Source: an uncultured Flavobacteriaceae bacterium (GTDB taxonomy: Bacteria; Bacteroidota; Bacteroidia; Flavobacteriales; Flavobacteriaceae). Taken from it: 64,000 nt of DNA. The notes under the pieces were generated by a model. It saw only the letters and a list, made by a program, of their open reading frames with translations, did not search any database and was not told the origin of the DNA. Of this stretch, positions 47,066 to 55,858 are shown one piece after another (position 1 is the first letter of the stretch; each line of letters opens with the position of its first letter). Position numbers and translations under genes: made by a program. The stretch lies in contig CANMXP010000007.1 in the NCBI GenBank assembly GCA_947501845.1, forward strand, positions 87,381-151,380, given 5' to 3'.

Positions 47066-47096
47066 AATAAACACAATATTAATTTAAAAACCAATT

Positions 47097-47408
47097 ATGG
47101 AAACAGCTTTAAAAACATCGATTGATTCAAAATTAGAACAAAAAATTAAGCTTATAGATGGCTGCTTCACATCATCAGAAGCAACAGATATAATAAACAA
47201 CATTTTAGATGTGAAGATAAACTTTCACAAAATACAAAGATTGTCTCGCACAGAAGGCAACATAAATGATGCTTGTGAATTTGATAATGGCAGAATAGTA
47301 GAACTCATTGACTCAAAACATGATGCCAAGTCTTTTTTAACGAATGCCAGATTACAGGGTAAAAAGCTAAAAATTGAAAGTATCGTAACAATAAAAGTAG
47401 AAAATTGA
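47097..47408 (+). CDS. Conserved small protein downstream of sbtA
   Basis: 103 residues: KLIDGCFTSSEATDIINNIL, then DVKINFHKIQRLSRTEG. The pattern FTxxEAxxIxxxxxxxKINFH is shared with small Bacteroidota proteins of unknown function. It is not a ferredoxin-fold PII protein by appearance. 31 bp after sbtA and before a terminator, so last gene of the locus. Confidence 0.65.
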   Translation: METALKTSIDSKLEQKIKLIDGCFTSSEATDIINNILDVKINFHKIQRLSRTEGNINDACEFDNGRIVELIDSKHDAKSFLTNARLQGKKLKIESIVTIKVEN

Positions 47409-47458
47409 TTCGTATTTTTTTCATATAGTTTAGTTTGATTTAATTTGTTAGTTAGTCA

Positions 47459-47497
47459 AAAAGCCCATCAAATAAATATTTTTGATGGGCTTTTATT
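47459..47497 (+). terminator. Terminator of the sbtA locus
   Basis: AAAAGCCCATCAAA (47459-47472), 8-nt loop, TTTGATGGGCTTTT (47481-47494). Confidence 0.93.
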
Positions 47498-47568
47498 ACT
47501 TTACTGTTACTGAACCGCAGCACTTTAAATAATATACTCGATTTAAATGACTTCTATAGCAGATGCTC

Positions 47569-47597
47569 TTGCAAATCATTAAAAATTACTATATTTG
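47569..47597 (+). promoter_or_regulatory. Predicted rpsO promoter
   Basis: TTG (47569-47571), 18-bp spacer, TATATTTG (47590-47597); implies a leader of about 50 nt before the rpsO ATG. Confidence 0.7.
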
Positions 47598-47651
47598 CCG
47601 CTCGAAAGAGAAACTTTCGTTTACATAACAATTATTTACAATAATATTAGC

Positions 47652-47921
47652 ATGTATTTAGATCAAAAAGAAAAAGAAGCCATCTTTAAAAAACACGGTA
47701 AAGGTGCAAAAGACACAGGTTCTGCAGAAGGGCAAATTGCATTGTTTACTTACAGAATTAATCACTTAACAGAACACTTAAAAAATAATCGTAAAGATTT
47801 TAATACTGAGCGTTCATTAGTAAAATTAGTAGGAAAGCGTCGTGCTTTACTAGATTACTTAACTAAGAAAGATATCTTAAGATATCGTGCTATAGTAAAG
47901 GAATTAGGATTAAGAAAATAA
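47652..47921 (+). CDS. rpsO: 30S ribosomal protein S15
   Basis: 89 residues from the ATG at 47652 (MYLDQKEKEAIFKKHGKG); the in-frame upstream start at 47595 falls inside the promoter. GSAEGQIALFTYRINHLTEH and LVGKRRALLDYLTKKD are canonical. Binds 16S rRNA; in bacteria often paired with pnp, as here. Confidence 0.98.
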   Translation: MYLDQKEKEAIFKKHGKGAKDTGSAEGQIALFTYRINHLTEHLKNNRKDFNTERSLVKLVGKRRALLDYLTKKDILRYRAIVKELGLRK

Positions 47922-47922
47922 T

Positions 47923-47950
47923 AAAAAGAGGCTGATCAGCCTCTTTTTTG
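47923..47950 (+). terminator. Terminator after rpsO
   Basis: Perfect palindrome AAAAGAGGCTGATCAGCCTCTTTT core (47924-47947) with a T tail. Confidence 0.92.
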
Positions 47951-47960
47951 TTTTTGCGTT

Positions 47961-48073
47961 AGGGATTGCAACGGCATCCTTTTTAAATTGTTGTCTCACT
48001 AAGTAACTTATATTGGGTATAGTTGAATAAACAATTTAAAAAGATACAGTAGAAAGCCCGACCTTTTAGGGAA
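47961..48073. repeat. Long inverted-repeat element between rpsO and pnp
   Basis: Arms ATCCTTTTTAAATTGTT (47976-47992) and AACAATTTAAAAAGAT (48029-48044) with outer words GGGATTGCAACGGCATCC and AGAAAGCCCGACC. This word pair looks like a common flavobacterial dispersed repeat. Confidence 0.65.
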
Positions 48074-48132
48074 CGCACATATAATATAACTCTAGCGTGA
48101 GAGTATAAATCATGTATTTTATGATTAAGCAG

Positions 48133-48153
48133 ATCTTGAATCAAGTTCAGGAT
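48133..48153. repeat. Short palindrome upstream of pnp
   Basis: ATCTTGAATCAAGTTCAGGAT: ATCTTGAA pairs with TTCAGGAT with one mismatch. Resembles arms of other dispersed repeats rather than a terminator. With 47961-48073 it fills most of the 306-bp gene-free gap. Confidence 0.45.
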
Positions 48154-48227
48154 ATATAGTTTTTCATTGGTCACACACAACACTACAACAACACAACGAC
48201 CATTGTTTAATTAGAATTAAAAAATTT

Positions 48228-50486
48228 ATGATTCCAAAAGTTTTTAGAGAGGTCATAGACCTAGGTGACGGTAGAGAAATTTCTATCGAAACTGGAAAAT
48301 TAGCAAAACAAGCGCATGGTAGCGTTGTAGTGCAATCTGGAAAATGTATGCTTTTGTGTACAGTTGTTTCCAATTATAAACAAGCAGATGTTGATTTCTT
48401 ACCATTAACAGTTGACTATAGAGAAAAATTTGCTGCAGCTGGACGTTATCCAGGAGGTTTCTTTAAAAGAGAAGCAAGACCTAGTGATGGCGAAGTATTA
48501 ACAATGCGTCTTGTAGACCGTGTTTTACGTCCATTATTCCCAAAAGATTATCACAGTGAAACACAAGTGATGATTCAGTTAATGTCTCACGATGAAAACG
48601 TGATGCCAGATGCGATGGCTGGATTAGCTGCTTCAGCCGCAATCATGTTATCAGACTTTCCTTTTGAGTGTGCTATTTCTGAGGCTAGGGTTGGTCGTGT
48701 AAATGGTGAATTTATTATCAATCCAACTAGAGCTCAATTAGAAGAATCTGATATCGATATGATGATTGGTGCTTCTGCAGACTCAGTAATGATGGTTGAA
48801 GGCGAGATGGATGAGATTTCTGAAGAAGAAATGACTGAAGCTATCAAATTTGCTCACGAAGCCATTAAAGTACAATGTGCTGCTCAACTAAAATTAGCTG
48901 AAGCATTTGGTAAAAAAGAAACTCGTGAGTATGAACCAGAACGTGAAGATGCGGACTTAGCTCAAAAAATTCACGATATGGCATACGATAAAGTATATGC
49001 TGTAGCAAAAGCAGGATCTTCTAAACATGAAAGAGGTGCTGCATTTGCAGAGATCAAAGAAGAAATTATTGCTTCTTTTTCTGAAGAAGAAGTTGAAGAT
49101 TTTGGTGGTTTAATATCAAAATATTACAGCAAAGCTGAAAAAGCTGCAGTTCGTGATCTTACTTTAAATGAAGGTTTACGTTTAGATGGCCGTAAAACGA
49201 CAGATATCAGACCAATTTGGTGTGAGGTAGACTATTTACCATCTACACATGGTTCTGCAATCTTTACTCGTGGAGAAACTCAAGCATTAGCAACAGTTAC
49301 TTTAGGAACATCTAGAGAAGCTAATCAAATAGATATGCCATCGCACGAAGGTGAAGAGCGTTTCTATTTACACTATAACTTCCCTCCTTTCTCTACAGGA
49401 GAAGCGCGTCCTATTAGAGGAACATCGCGTCGTGAAGTAGGACATGGTAATTTAGCACAGCGTGCTTTAAAAGGCATGGTTCCTGAAGATTGTCCATATA
49501 CCGTTCGTGTTGTAAGTGAAGTGTTAGAATCTAATGGGTCGTCGTCTATGGCAACCGTATGTTCTGGTACTATGGCTCTTATGGATGCTGGTGTGCAACT
49601 TAAAAAGCCTGTTTCTGGTATTGCTATGGGATTAATTTCTGATGCAGATTCTGGAAAGTATGCCGTTCTATCTGATATTTTAGGAGATGAAGATCACTTA
49701 GGAGATATGGACTTTAAAGTTACAGGTACTGCCGATGGTATTACAGCTTGCCAAATGGATATTAAAGTAAAAGGATTAAGCTACGAGATTTTAGTGAATG
49801 CACTAAAACAAGCTCGTGATGGTCGTTTACATATCTTAAGTAAATTAACCGATACTATTGCTGCACCAAATACAGATGTTAAGGACCACGCTCCTACTAT
49901 GGTTACAAGACGTATTCCTAATGAATTTATTGGTGCGTTAATTGGTCCTGGTGGAAAAGTAATTCAAGAATTACAAAAAGAAACTGAGACTACTATTGTT
50001 ATTAATGAAGATCCAGTTACTGAAGAAGGTGTTGTAGAAGTTTTAGGTGTAGGTAGTAAAGGCATTGATGCTGTTATGGCAAAAATAGATGCTTTATTAT
50101 TCAAACCAGAAGTGGGTAGCGTTTACGAAGTAAAAGTTATTAAAATGCTTGATTTTGGAGCCGTTGTAGAATATATAGATGCTCCTGGCAATGAAGTCTT
50201 ATTACACGTAAGTGAATTAGCTTGGGAACGTACAGAAAATGTATCTGACGTTGTAAATATGGGTGACGTTTTTGATGTGAAGTATTTTGGAGTTGATTCC
50301 AGAACACGCAAAGAAAAAGTATCTCGTAAAGCTATTTTACCAAAACCAGAAGGTTATGTAGCAAGACCACCAAGAGAAAGTAACGGTCGTGACAATCGTG
50401 GACGTGACAACAGAGGTAGAGATAATCGTGGACGTGACAACCGTCGTGATGATCGCAAACCTAGAGAAGACAAAAAAGAAGATTAA
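48228..50486 (+). CDS. pnp: Polyribonucleotide nucleotidyltransferase (PNPase)
   Basis: 752 residues; phosphorolytic 3'-to-5' exoribonuclease. Two RNase PH domains (about 1-220 and 300-550, with GRRE-like [13 protein letters not shown] and [11 protein letters not shown] blocks), a KH domain (about 555-615; [19 protein letters not shown]) and an S1 domain (about 625-690). The C-terminal tail is a basic low-complexity region with repeated GRDNR units. Separated from rpsO by repeats and a terminator, so it needs its own promoter. Confidence 0.98.
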   Translation: MIPKVFREVIDLGDGREISIETGKLAKQAHGSVVVQSGKCMLLCTVVSNYKQADVDFLPLTVDYREKFAAAGRYPGGFFKREARPSDGEVLTMRLVDRVLRPLFPKDYHSETQVMIQLMSHDENVMPDAMAGLAASAAIMLSDFPFECAISEARVGRVNGEFIINPTRAQLEESDIDMMIGASADSVMMVEGEMDEISEEEMTEAIKFAHEAIKVQCAAQLKLAEAFGKKETREYEPEREDADLAQKIHDMAYDKVYAVAKAGSSKHERGAAFAEIKEEIIASFSEEEVEDFGGLISKYYSKAEKAAVRDLTLNEGLRLDGRKTTDIRPIWCEVDYLPSTHGSAIFTRGETQALATVTLGTSREANQIDMPSHEGEERFYLHYNFPPFSTGEARPIRGTSRREVGHGNLAQRALKGMVPEDCPYTVRVVSEVLESNGSSSMATVCSGTMALMDAGVQLKKPVSGIAMGLISDADSGKYAVLSDILGDEDHLGDMDFKVTGTADGITACQMDIKVKGLSYEILVNALKQARDGRLHILSKLTDTIAAPNTDVKDHAPTMVTRRIPNEFIGALIGPGGKVIQELQKETETTIVINEDPVTEEGVVEVLGVGSKGIDAVMAKIDALLFKPEVGSVYEVKVIKMLDFGAVVEYIDAPGNEVLLHVSELAWERTENVSDVVNMGDVFDVKYFGVDSRTRKEKVSRKAILPKPEGYVARPPRESNGRDNRGRDNRGRDNRGRDNRRDDRKPREDKKED

Positions 50487-50513
50487 TTAATCTCTTAAAA
50501 AAATTAGAGTTTT

Positions 50514-50550
50514 AAACCTCAATTAGCCATGGTTAATTGAGGTTTTTTAT
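50514..50550 (+). terminator. Terminator after pnp
   Basis: AAACCTCAATTA (50514-50525), 8-nt loop, TAATTGAGGTTT (50534-50545), T run. Confidence 0.92.
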
Positions 50551-50678
50551 ATAAATGATTTAAAGCACCTTCTCTTTGTGAAGCAACAATGTTATTATTT
50601 TCATAAATAAACATTAAAAAAAATCTGAAATCATTTTTGCTACGTAAAAGTAACAAACCCAATGTTAAAAACAGATTT

Positions 50679-52115
50679 ATGAAAATCCAAAGAATGGTTT
50701 CTAAACTATTAAAAAAGTCAAAAAATAGCATATCTAATGCTCCCCAATACACCTTTACAAATAAACATATAGCAGCAATTAAAACATCAGACATTTGGGG
50801 TATTCTGGTACTAACCTGTACTTTTTTACTTATGATTGACGCTGTTTATTTGGGGTTTGTTCTAAAAAAAGACTTCATACAATTTAACACAGAACGTATG
50901 AGTTCTACATTGGGATTTTCATTCATGGTCGTTTCTGGCATTTTACTTTTATTTAAGGGTAGTTTTTTTATTTATACTCTATATCGCTATTTTAAATACA
51001 AACCTATTGCATCGGTAACAAACAATGAATTGCCAACCTGTACCGTAATTGTTCCCGCCTATAATGAAGGCAAACAAGTTTGGGATACTCTAATGAGTTT
51101 AGTTAAAAGTGATTACCCTGAAGAAAAATTACAATTGTTGGCCATTGATGATGGAAGTCTAGATGATACTTGGGATTGGATGTTAGATGCTAAAAAACAA
51201 TTAGGTGACCGTCTGGAAATTTTCCAGCAACCAACAAATAAAGGAAAACGTCATGCCCTTTACGAGGGTTTTAATAAAGGAACGGGAGACATTTTTGTAA
51301 CTGTTGATAGCGATTCTATCGTAAAACCGGATACCTTAAGAAATTTAGTTAGCCCATTTGTTACCAATGAAAAATGTGGTGCTATTGCGGGAAACATACG
51401 TGTATTAAATAAGGACAAAGCATTATTACCTAAAATGTTGGATGTAAGCTTTGTTTTGAGTTTTGAGTTTGTGCGTTCAGCAGAAAGTAGTTTAAATTCT
51501 GTATTGTGTACTCCTGGGGCTTTGGCTGCTTATAGAAGAGAGGCCGTTTTTGCTTGCCTGCCAGAATGGATTAACCAGACTTTTATGGGGCAACCTTCAG
51601 ATATTGGTGAAGATCGGGCCATGACTAACATGATTTTAAAACAAGGGTATGCCGTATTGTTCCAAAGAAATGCCTATGCATATACCAATGTACCCGAAAA
51701 ATATCGTGGTTTATACAAAATGTTTATTAGATGGGGAAGAAGTAATGTTCGCGAGAATATTGAAATGTCTAAATATGTCTTTAAAAACTTCAGAGAAGGT
51801 TCTAAAACAGGAACACGCCTCCTATTTATGAGTCAATCATTAGAAATAATAATGACATATCCATTTCTGATATTTATGCTATTTTTCGTGTTTACTCATC
51901 CTATTTTGTTTCTGAGTTCAACATTTTTAAGCATTCTTGTATTATCAACATTTCCAGTAATATTCTATGCAAACAGGTACGAAACCAAAGAGTCTTTTTG
52001 GGCATATACCTACAGTATTTTATACACATTTGGTTTATTTTGGATTACACCTTACGCCATCGCTACGGCTAATAAAAGGGGGTGGTTAACACGTGGTTTA
52101 TCAGAAAGAAAATAG
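50679..52115 (+). CDS. Membrane glycosyltransferase family 2
   Basis: Start placed at the ATG at 50679 (MKIQRMVSKLLKKSK) rather than the TTG at 50637; 478 residues. Two N-terminal helices, then a GT-A domain: TVIVPAYNEGKQVWDTL, LLAIDDGSLDDTW, TVDSDSIV (DxD), DIGEDRAM (ED) and MFIRWGRS (QxxRW-like), followed by three C-terminal helices. Resembles chitin/hyaluronan-synthase or N-acetylglucosaminyl processive transferases. Product unknown; no other polysaccharide genes adjoin. Confidence 0.9.
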   Translation: MKIQRMVSKLLKKSKNSISNAPQYTFTNKHIAAIKTSDIWGILVLTCTFLLMIDAVYLGFVLKKDFIQFNTERMSSTLGFSFMVVSGILLLFKGSFFIYTLYRYFKYKPIASVTNNELPTCTVIVPAYNEGKQVWDTLMSLVKSDYPEEKLQLLAIDDGSLDDTWDWMLDAKKQLGDRLEIFQQPTNKGKRHALYEGFNKGTGDIFVTVDSDSIVKPDTLRNLVSPFVTNEKCGAIAGNIRVLNKDKALLPKMLDVSFVLSFEFVRSAESSLNSVLCTPGALAAYRREAVFACLPEWINQTFMGQPSDIGEDRAMTNMILKQGYAVLFQRNAYAYTNVPEKYRGLYKMFIRWGRSNVRENIEMSKYVFKNFREGSKTGTRLLFMSQSLEIIMTYPFLIFMLFFVFTHPILFLSSTFLSILVLSTFPVIFYANRYETKESFWAYTYSILYTFGLFWITPYAIATANKRGWLTRGLSERK

Positions 52116-52143
52116 TTAAAATTTAAATTAGTTAGTTAGAGAG

Positions 52144-52244
52144 AAAAGGCTATTTAAAAAGTAAATTTAACATTGCAATATATTTTCCTTAAGAATTATT
52201 TGGAGGAAATTGAAATATGATACTTTTTATTTAGCCTTTTATTA
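52144..52244 (+). repeat. Large inverted repeat downstream of the glycosyltransferase
   Basis: AAAAGGCTATTTAAAAA (52144-52160) pairs with 52224-52240 (15 of 17), enclosing TTTCCT/AGGAAA. It ends in T-rich sequence, so may act as a terminator. Inside lies GGAGG followed by an ATG and a five-codon ORF. Confidence 0.55.
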
Positions 52245-52302
52245 TTTTCATTAATACTTCTGAATCGTTTTTAAACTTATAAATAGAATATTCTTTTCAA
52301 TT

Positions 52303-52962
52303 TTAAAACCTATAACTAATCTTTGGAATCATAGCTATTTGTCCAATACCCTCCCGTAAAGCCCCTTCAATTTTATATGGCGAATATTGTAAATCGAAAC
52401 CAAAAGTAAATTTTGCATGTTCAGAAAAAGTATGAGACCATTCTACTCCAGGAATTAATAAAAGAGATGAAATAAACTCATACTTACTTTCATCTTTCCT
52501 GCCATTATAAAATGGATTTCTAGCATTGGTTGTAATGGTTGAGACCCCAATACCTAGACCTAGATTAACTTTAGAATTTTTGGAATTCTGAATAGACTTT
52601 TTAAATCTTACAAACCCATTAAACATCGATGTACCCTTAACATGAATGGTATCTATCGTTCTTAAAAACAAAAAATCCTCTTGTTGATCTGGAATGACTA
52701 TTTGAAAAACAGCATCTAAAGATTTTGCTTTTTTAAGTGGAAAATTAACACTGATTTCAAATAAAGGAGCTTCTCCAAAATATGTTTTCAGGTTGCCTTT
52801 AGGAACAAAAGCACCTATTCCAAAGTTAAAAGTCACCTTATTAAAATAATCATCAAATGCATCATAATAGTCTTTACTATTAGTTACAGAAAGGGTATCG
52901 GTTTGAGCAGACAGTTTAAGACTGAATATTAAAACAACTATAATAACAAGTTCTTTTTTCAT
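52303..52962 (-). CDS. Predicted outer-membrane beta-barrel protein
   Basis: Start at the ATG at 52962, which opens a signal peptide (ELVIIVVLIFSLKLSAQ); the longer frame to 53058 would cross the divergent promoter. 219 residues. Alternating strands (VTFNFGIGAFVPKGN, VNLGLGIGVSTITT, FTFGFDLQYSPYKI) and C-terminal ISYRF suggest an eight-strand barrel. Divergent from a HTH regulator, which might control it. Confidence 0.75.
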   Translation of the reverse strand: MKKELVIIVVLIFSLKLSAQTDTLSVTNSKDYYDAFDDYFNKVTFNFGIGAFVPKGNLKTYFGEAPLFEISVNFPLKKAKSLDAVFQIVIPDQQEDFLFLRTIDTIHVKGTSMFNGFVRFKKSIQNSKNSKVNLGLGIGVSTITTNARNPFYNGRKDESKYEFISSLLLIPGVEWSHTFSEHAKFTFGFDLQYSPYKIEGALREGIGQIAMIPKISYRF

Positions 52963-53044
52963 GATTTTAGTTTTTAAATTCGAATCAAAATTATTGCTAT
53001 AATCACATATAAATTGGCTTAAAATGCAATGATGGATATTATTT

Positions 53045-53075
53045 TTTGCGATAATCACAAAAAATAATATATTTG
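53045..53075 (+). promoter_or_regulatory. Consensus promoter abutting the regulator start codon
   Basis: TTTG (53045-53048), 19-bp spacer, TATATTTG (53068-53075). The ATG starts at 53079, three bases later, so the transcript would be leaderless or nearly so. Confidence 0.6.
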
Positions 53076-53078
53076 AGC

Positions 53079-54047
53079 ATGTATCAAACTGCTTTTCTTC
53101 AATATTTAAAACAAGAATTACCTAAAAACACATCAACTATTGAAGCAATATCTACGGCTTTAGATATTAGCTATGATGCTGCACATAGACGAGTAAGTTT
53201 AAAAAGTAAATTTTCTATTGAAGAAGCTATTGTTTTAGCAAAGTATTACAACATATCTTTAGACAGGTTGTTTGAAACGACAAATACAGAATTTGTTACT
53301 ATAGAAAAAACAAAACATATTGAAACAGAAGCAGAACTTAAACTATACTTTGACGATTCTTACAATTCTCTTTATCCTTTATTAAAACAAAAAGAGAGTC
53401 GTATTTTATATTCGGCAAAAGACATCCCATTATTTTATAATTTAAATGGTGATAAACTTAGTCAGTTTAAATATTATGTTTGGCTTAAATTATTAAACCC
53501 AGAATTAGCAAATAAAAGTTTTGAAAATTTCGCACCGAACCCAGCATTAATTGAAGCTGGTAAAAGATTGGGCAGTCTTTATTATAATTTAAATACCATT
53601 GAGATCTGGGATATTACTTCGGTTAATAGCACACTAAAACAAATTCATTTTTACTACCAAGCAGGGCAAGTAAAAACGGAAACTGCTTTACAGTTTTGTA
53701 AACTATTAAAACAATTAATTAAAGATATTTCTATTAAACTCACTAACAAAAACCTTGAATTTAAATTGTACTATAATGAGTTGCATTTAATGAATAATAA
53801 TGTTTTGGTGAGTACCCCAGAATCTAAAATGCTTTATGTCCCATTTACTTTATTGTCTTATTACAAAACGGCCGATAAGCACACTTGTAATGAAGCCGAT
53901 CTTTTTTTAAATAAACAACTATTGAACTCCAAATTATTAAATACTGCTGGGGAAAAAGAACGAAATACTTTCTTTAATAAAATCTATTCAAAAATTGATG
54001 CACTTCATAATTTAATTGAAGCTACCAAACTTTTAGACTTTGAGTAA
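53079..54047 (+). CDS. HTH-containing regulator-like protein
   Basis: 322 residues; ATG at 53079 preferred over the TTG at 53073, which lies inside the -7 box. N-terminal helix-turn-helix (about 1-60: TIEAISTALDISYDAAHRRV, FSIEEAIVLAKYYNISLDRL) resembles XRE/BetR-type domains. The remainder is helical with no recognised ligand domain. Located opposite the barrel gene at 52303-52962, 116 bp apart. Confidence 0.75.
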   Translation: MYQTAFLQYLKQELPKNTSTIEAISTALDISYDAAHRRVSLKSKFSIEEAIVLAKYYNISLDRLFETTNTEFVTIEKTKHIETEAELKLYFDDSYNSLYPLLKQKESRILYSAKDIPLFYNLNGDKLSQFKYYVWLKLLNPELANKSFENFAPNPALIEAGKRLGSLYYNLNTIEIWDITSVNSTLKQIHFYYQAGQVKTETALQFCKLLKQLIKDISIKLTNKNLEFKLYYNELHLMNNNVLVSTPESKMLYVPFTLLSYYKTADKHTCNEADLFLNKQLLNSKLLNTAGEKERNTFFNKIYSKIDALHNLIEATKLLDFE

Positions 54048-54206
54048 AAAGCCAGAACATATAGTTATGTCTATAGATAATGTGACTTTCTCTATATTTT
54101 TGGGTCTAATAAGGGAACGCAAAAAATAATTTGAAACTTTTTGTAACATTATGCGACATATATACGTATAACCACTGAATGCCCAAAATATTCAATAAAA
54201 AACCAC

Positions 54207-54211
54207 AGGAG
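54207..54211 (+). promoter_or_regulatory. Shine-Dalgarno sequence of rpoD
   Basis: AGGAG, 8 nt before the rpoD ATG. Noted because most genes here show no such motif. Confidence 0.6.
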
Positions 54212-54219
54212 AATTTTAG

Positions 54220-55083
54220 ATGAGACAACTTAAAATTACGAAGCAGGTTACCAATAGGGAAACTGCATCGTTAGACAAATATTTACAGGAAATAGGAAAG
54301 GTTGACTTAATTACTGCAGACGAAGAAGTAGAATTAGCACAACGTATTAAAGCTGGTGATCAAATAGCTTTAGAGAAATTAACAAAAGCTAATTTACGTT
54401 TCGTAGTTTCGGTAGCTAAGCAATACCAAAACCAAGGATTAACATTACCCGATTTAATTAATGAAGGTAATTTGGGTTTAATTAAAGCGGCGCAACGCTT
54501 TGACGAAACACGTGGTTTTAAATTTATATCATATGCTGTTTGGTGGATTCGTCAATCGATTTTACAAGCTTTAGCTGAACAATCTCGTATTGTGCGTTTA
54601 CCATTAAACAAAATTGGTTCTATTAATAAAATTAATAAAACGTTTGCTTTTCTTGAGCAAAGTCACGAACGCCCACCAAGTGCAGAGGAAATTGCCAAAG
54701 AATTGGACATGACCATTAACGATGTTAAAGAGTCTATGAAAAACTCTGGGCGTCATGTAAGTATGGATGCACCCTTAGTTGAAGGTGAAGATTCTAACTT
54801 ATACGATGTACTTAATAGTGGTGAATCGCCAAATCCAGACAGAGAGTTATTACATGAATCTTTACGTACTGAGATTGAACGTGCTTTAGAAACTTTAACA
54901 CCTCGTGAAGCTGATGTTATTCGTTTATACTTTGGCTTAGGAAACCAACACCCAATGACTTTAGAAGAAATTGGGGAAACATTCGATTTAACACGTGAGC
55001 GTGTAAGACAAATTAAAGAAAAAGCGATTAGAAGGCTAAAACATACTTCTAGAAGTAAAATATTAAAAACATATTTAGGTTAG
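54220..55083 (+). CDS. rpoD: Primary RNA polymerase sigma factor (Bacteroidota type)
   Basis: 287 residues. Lacks region 1.1 and the non-conserved insert, as usual for Bacteroidota. Region 1.2 [16 protein letters not shown]; region 2 [35 protein letters not shown]; region 3 [11 protein letters not shown]; region 4 [35 protein letters not shown]. Recognises the TTTG/TAnnTTTG promoters seen in this window. The last 18 bp, including the stop codon, are repeated at 55164-55181 beyond a palindromic element. Confidence 0.97.
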   Translation: MRQLKITKQVTNRETASLDKYLQEIGKVDLITADEEVELAQRIKAGDQIALEKLTKANLRFVVSVAKQYQNQGLTLPDLINEGNLGLIKAAQRFDETRGFKFISYAVWWIRQSILQALAEQSRIVRLPLNKIGSINKINKTFAFLEQSHERPPSAEEIAKELDMTINDVKESMKNSGRHVSMDAPLVEGEDSNLYDVLNSGESPNPDRELLHESLRTEIERALETLTPREADVIRLYFGLGNQHPMTLEEIGETFDLTRERVRQIKEKAIRRLKHTSRSKILKTYLG

Positions 55084-55181
55084 CTTCGGCTTCGCTCAGC
55101 TGCCAAAAGGCTAGTTTTGAGTCCTAAAATTGTTCACTGAGCGTAGTCGAAGTGATATTTTTGAAAACATATTTAGGTTAG
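55084..55181. repeat. Palindromic REP-like element at the rpoD 3' end with flanking 18-bp repeat
   Basis: Inverted arms CTTCGGCTTCGCTCAG (55084-55099) and CTGAGCGTAGTCGAAG (55137-55152), 14 of 16 matching. The element is bracketed by direct copies of AAAACATATTTAGGTTAG at 55066-55083 and 55164-55181. Confidence 0.8.
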
Positions 55182-55211
55182 TAATTTTTTTACGACTAAA
55201 TTACCATAACA

Positions 55212-55239
55212 AACAGTTACACATAACTGTTCGTTTTTT
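55212..55239 (+). terminator. Terminator 1 after rpoD
   Basis: AACAGTTA (55212-55219), loop CACA, TAACTGTT (55224-55231), then CG and TTTTTT. Confidence 0.85.
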
Positions 55240-55250
55240 GATTGATGAAA

Positions 55251-55285
55251 GAACCCTCGGCTGATTACCGGGGGTTCATTTTTTA
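55251..55285 (+). terminator. Terminator 2 after rpoD
   Basis: GAACCCTCGG (55251-55260) pairs with CCGGGGGTTC (55268-55277), 7-nt loop, then ATTTTTT. With terminator 1 and the palindromic element it fills most of the 317-bp gap before the BLUF gene. Confidence 0.88.
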
Positions 55286-55400
55286 TCACCTTTTTTAAAA
55301 GTGGTTTTAGTTTTAAAGCCCCTATTTAATATAAATTATTACCCATCAATTATTCCATTATATTATTTTTTGTATTTTAGAAAAAACAACCTTTTTCTTA

Positions 55401-55820
55401 ATGTTAAAAACAATATGTTATATTAGTGATTCCTGTAGAGAAGAATCACTAAATTCCCTTAAAGTTTTATATTCAAAAGCCAAAAAAAACAATTCAAAAT
55501 ATAACATAACGGGAATATTGATCTACTCTAATGCTAATTTCCTTCAAGTGCTTGAAGGCGATCAAAAAAGCGTTGATGCCACCTTTAAAAGAATTAGTTT
55601 AGACACTAGGCACAGGAATATTTTTAAAGTTATAAATATAGATATTCAACAACGCATTTTCGAAGACTACAATTTCGGATTCACCGTAGTTAATAATAAC
55701 AAAGAGCTAAATAGGCTTTATGAATATCTTGAATGGTTAAGAAAGGCAGATAATACGTTAGCGAATAAAGTAGTTAATATGGTTGAAAATTTTATTGCAC
55801 AAAAAATAACTAAACCTTGA
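55401..55820 (+). CDS. BLUF-domain blue-light sensor
   Basis: 139 residues, a single BLUF domain with a short C-terminal helix and no output domain. Y7 (ICYIS), N31 and Q49 (FLQVLEG) occupy the flavin-interacting positions; the Tyr-Gln spacing of 42 equals that of AppA. LDTRHRNIF and RIFEDYNFGF are further family marks. At the positions of AppA Trp104 and Met106 it has Tyr90 and Phe92. Should bind FAD and sense blue light; partner unknown. 38 bp before rpe. Confidence 0.92.
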   Translation: MLKTICYISDSCREESLNSLKVLYSKAKKNNSKYNITGILIYSNANFLQVLEGDQKSVDATFKRISLDTRHRNIFKVINIDIQQRIFEDYNFGFTVVNNNKELNRLYEYLEWLRKADNTLANKVVNMVENFIAQKITKP

Positions 55821-55858
55821 GTAAAACAGTTATTTTTGCCAAATAAACAAAACATTCA

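Noticed and set aside
47097..47408. SbtB (PII-like) regulator of SbtA
   Set aside because: Length is similar, but no PII T-loop or ferredoxin-fold pattern is visible; kept as unknown.
50519..50794. 91-residue minus-strand ORF overlapping the glycosyltransferase start
   Set aside because: Overlaps the pnp terminator and the real GT2 coding region; no recognisable protein features.
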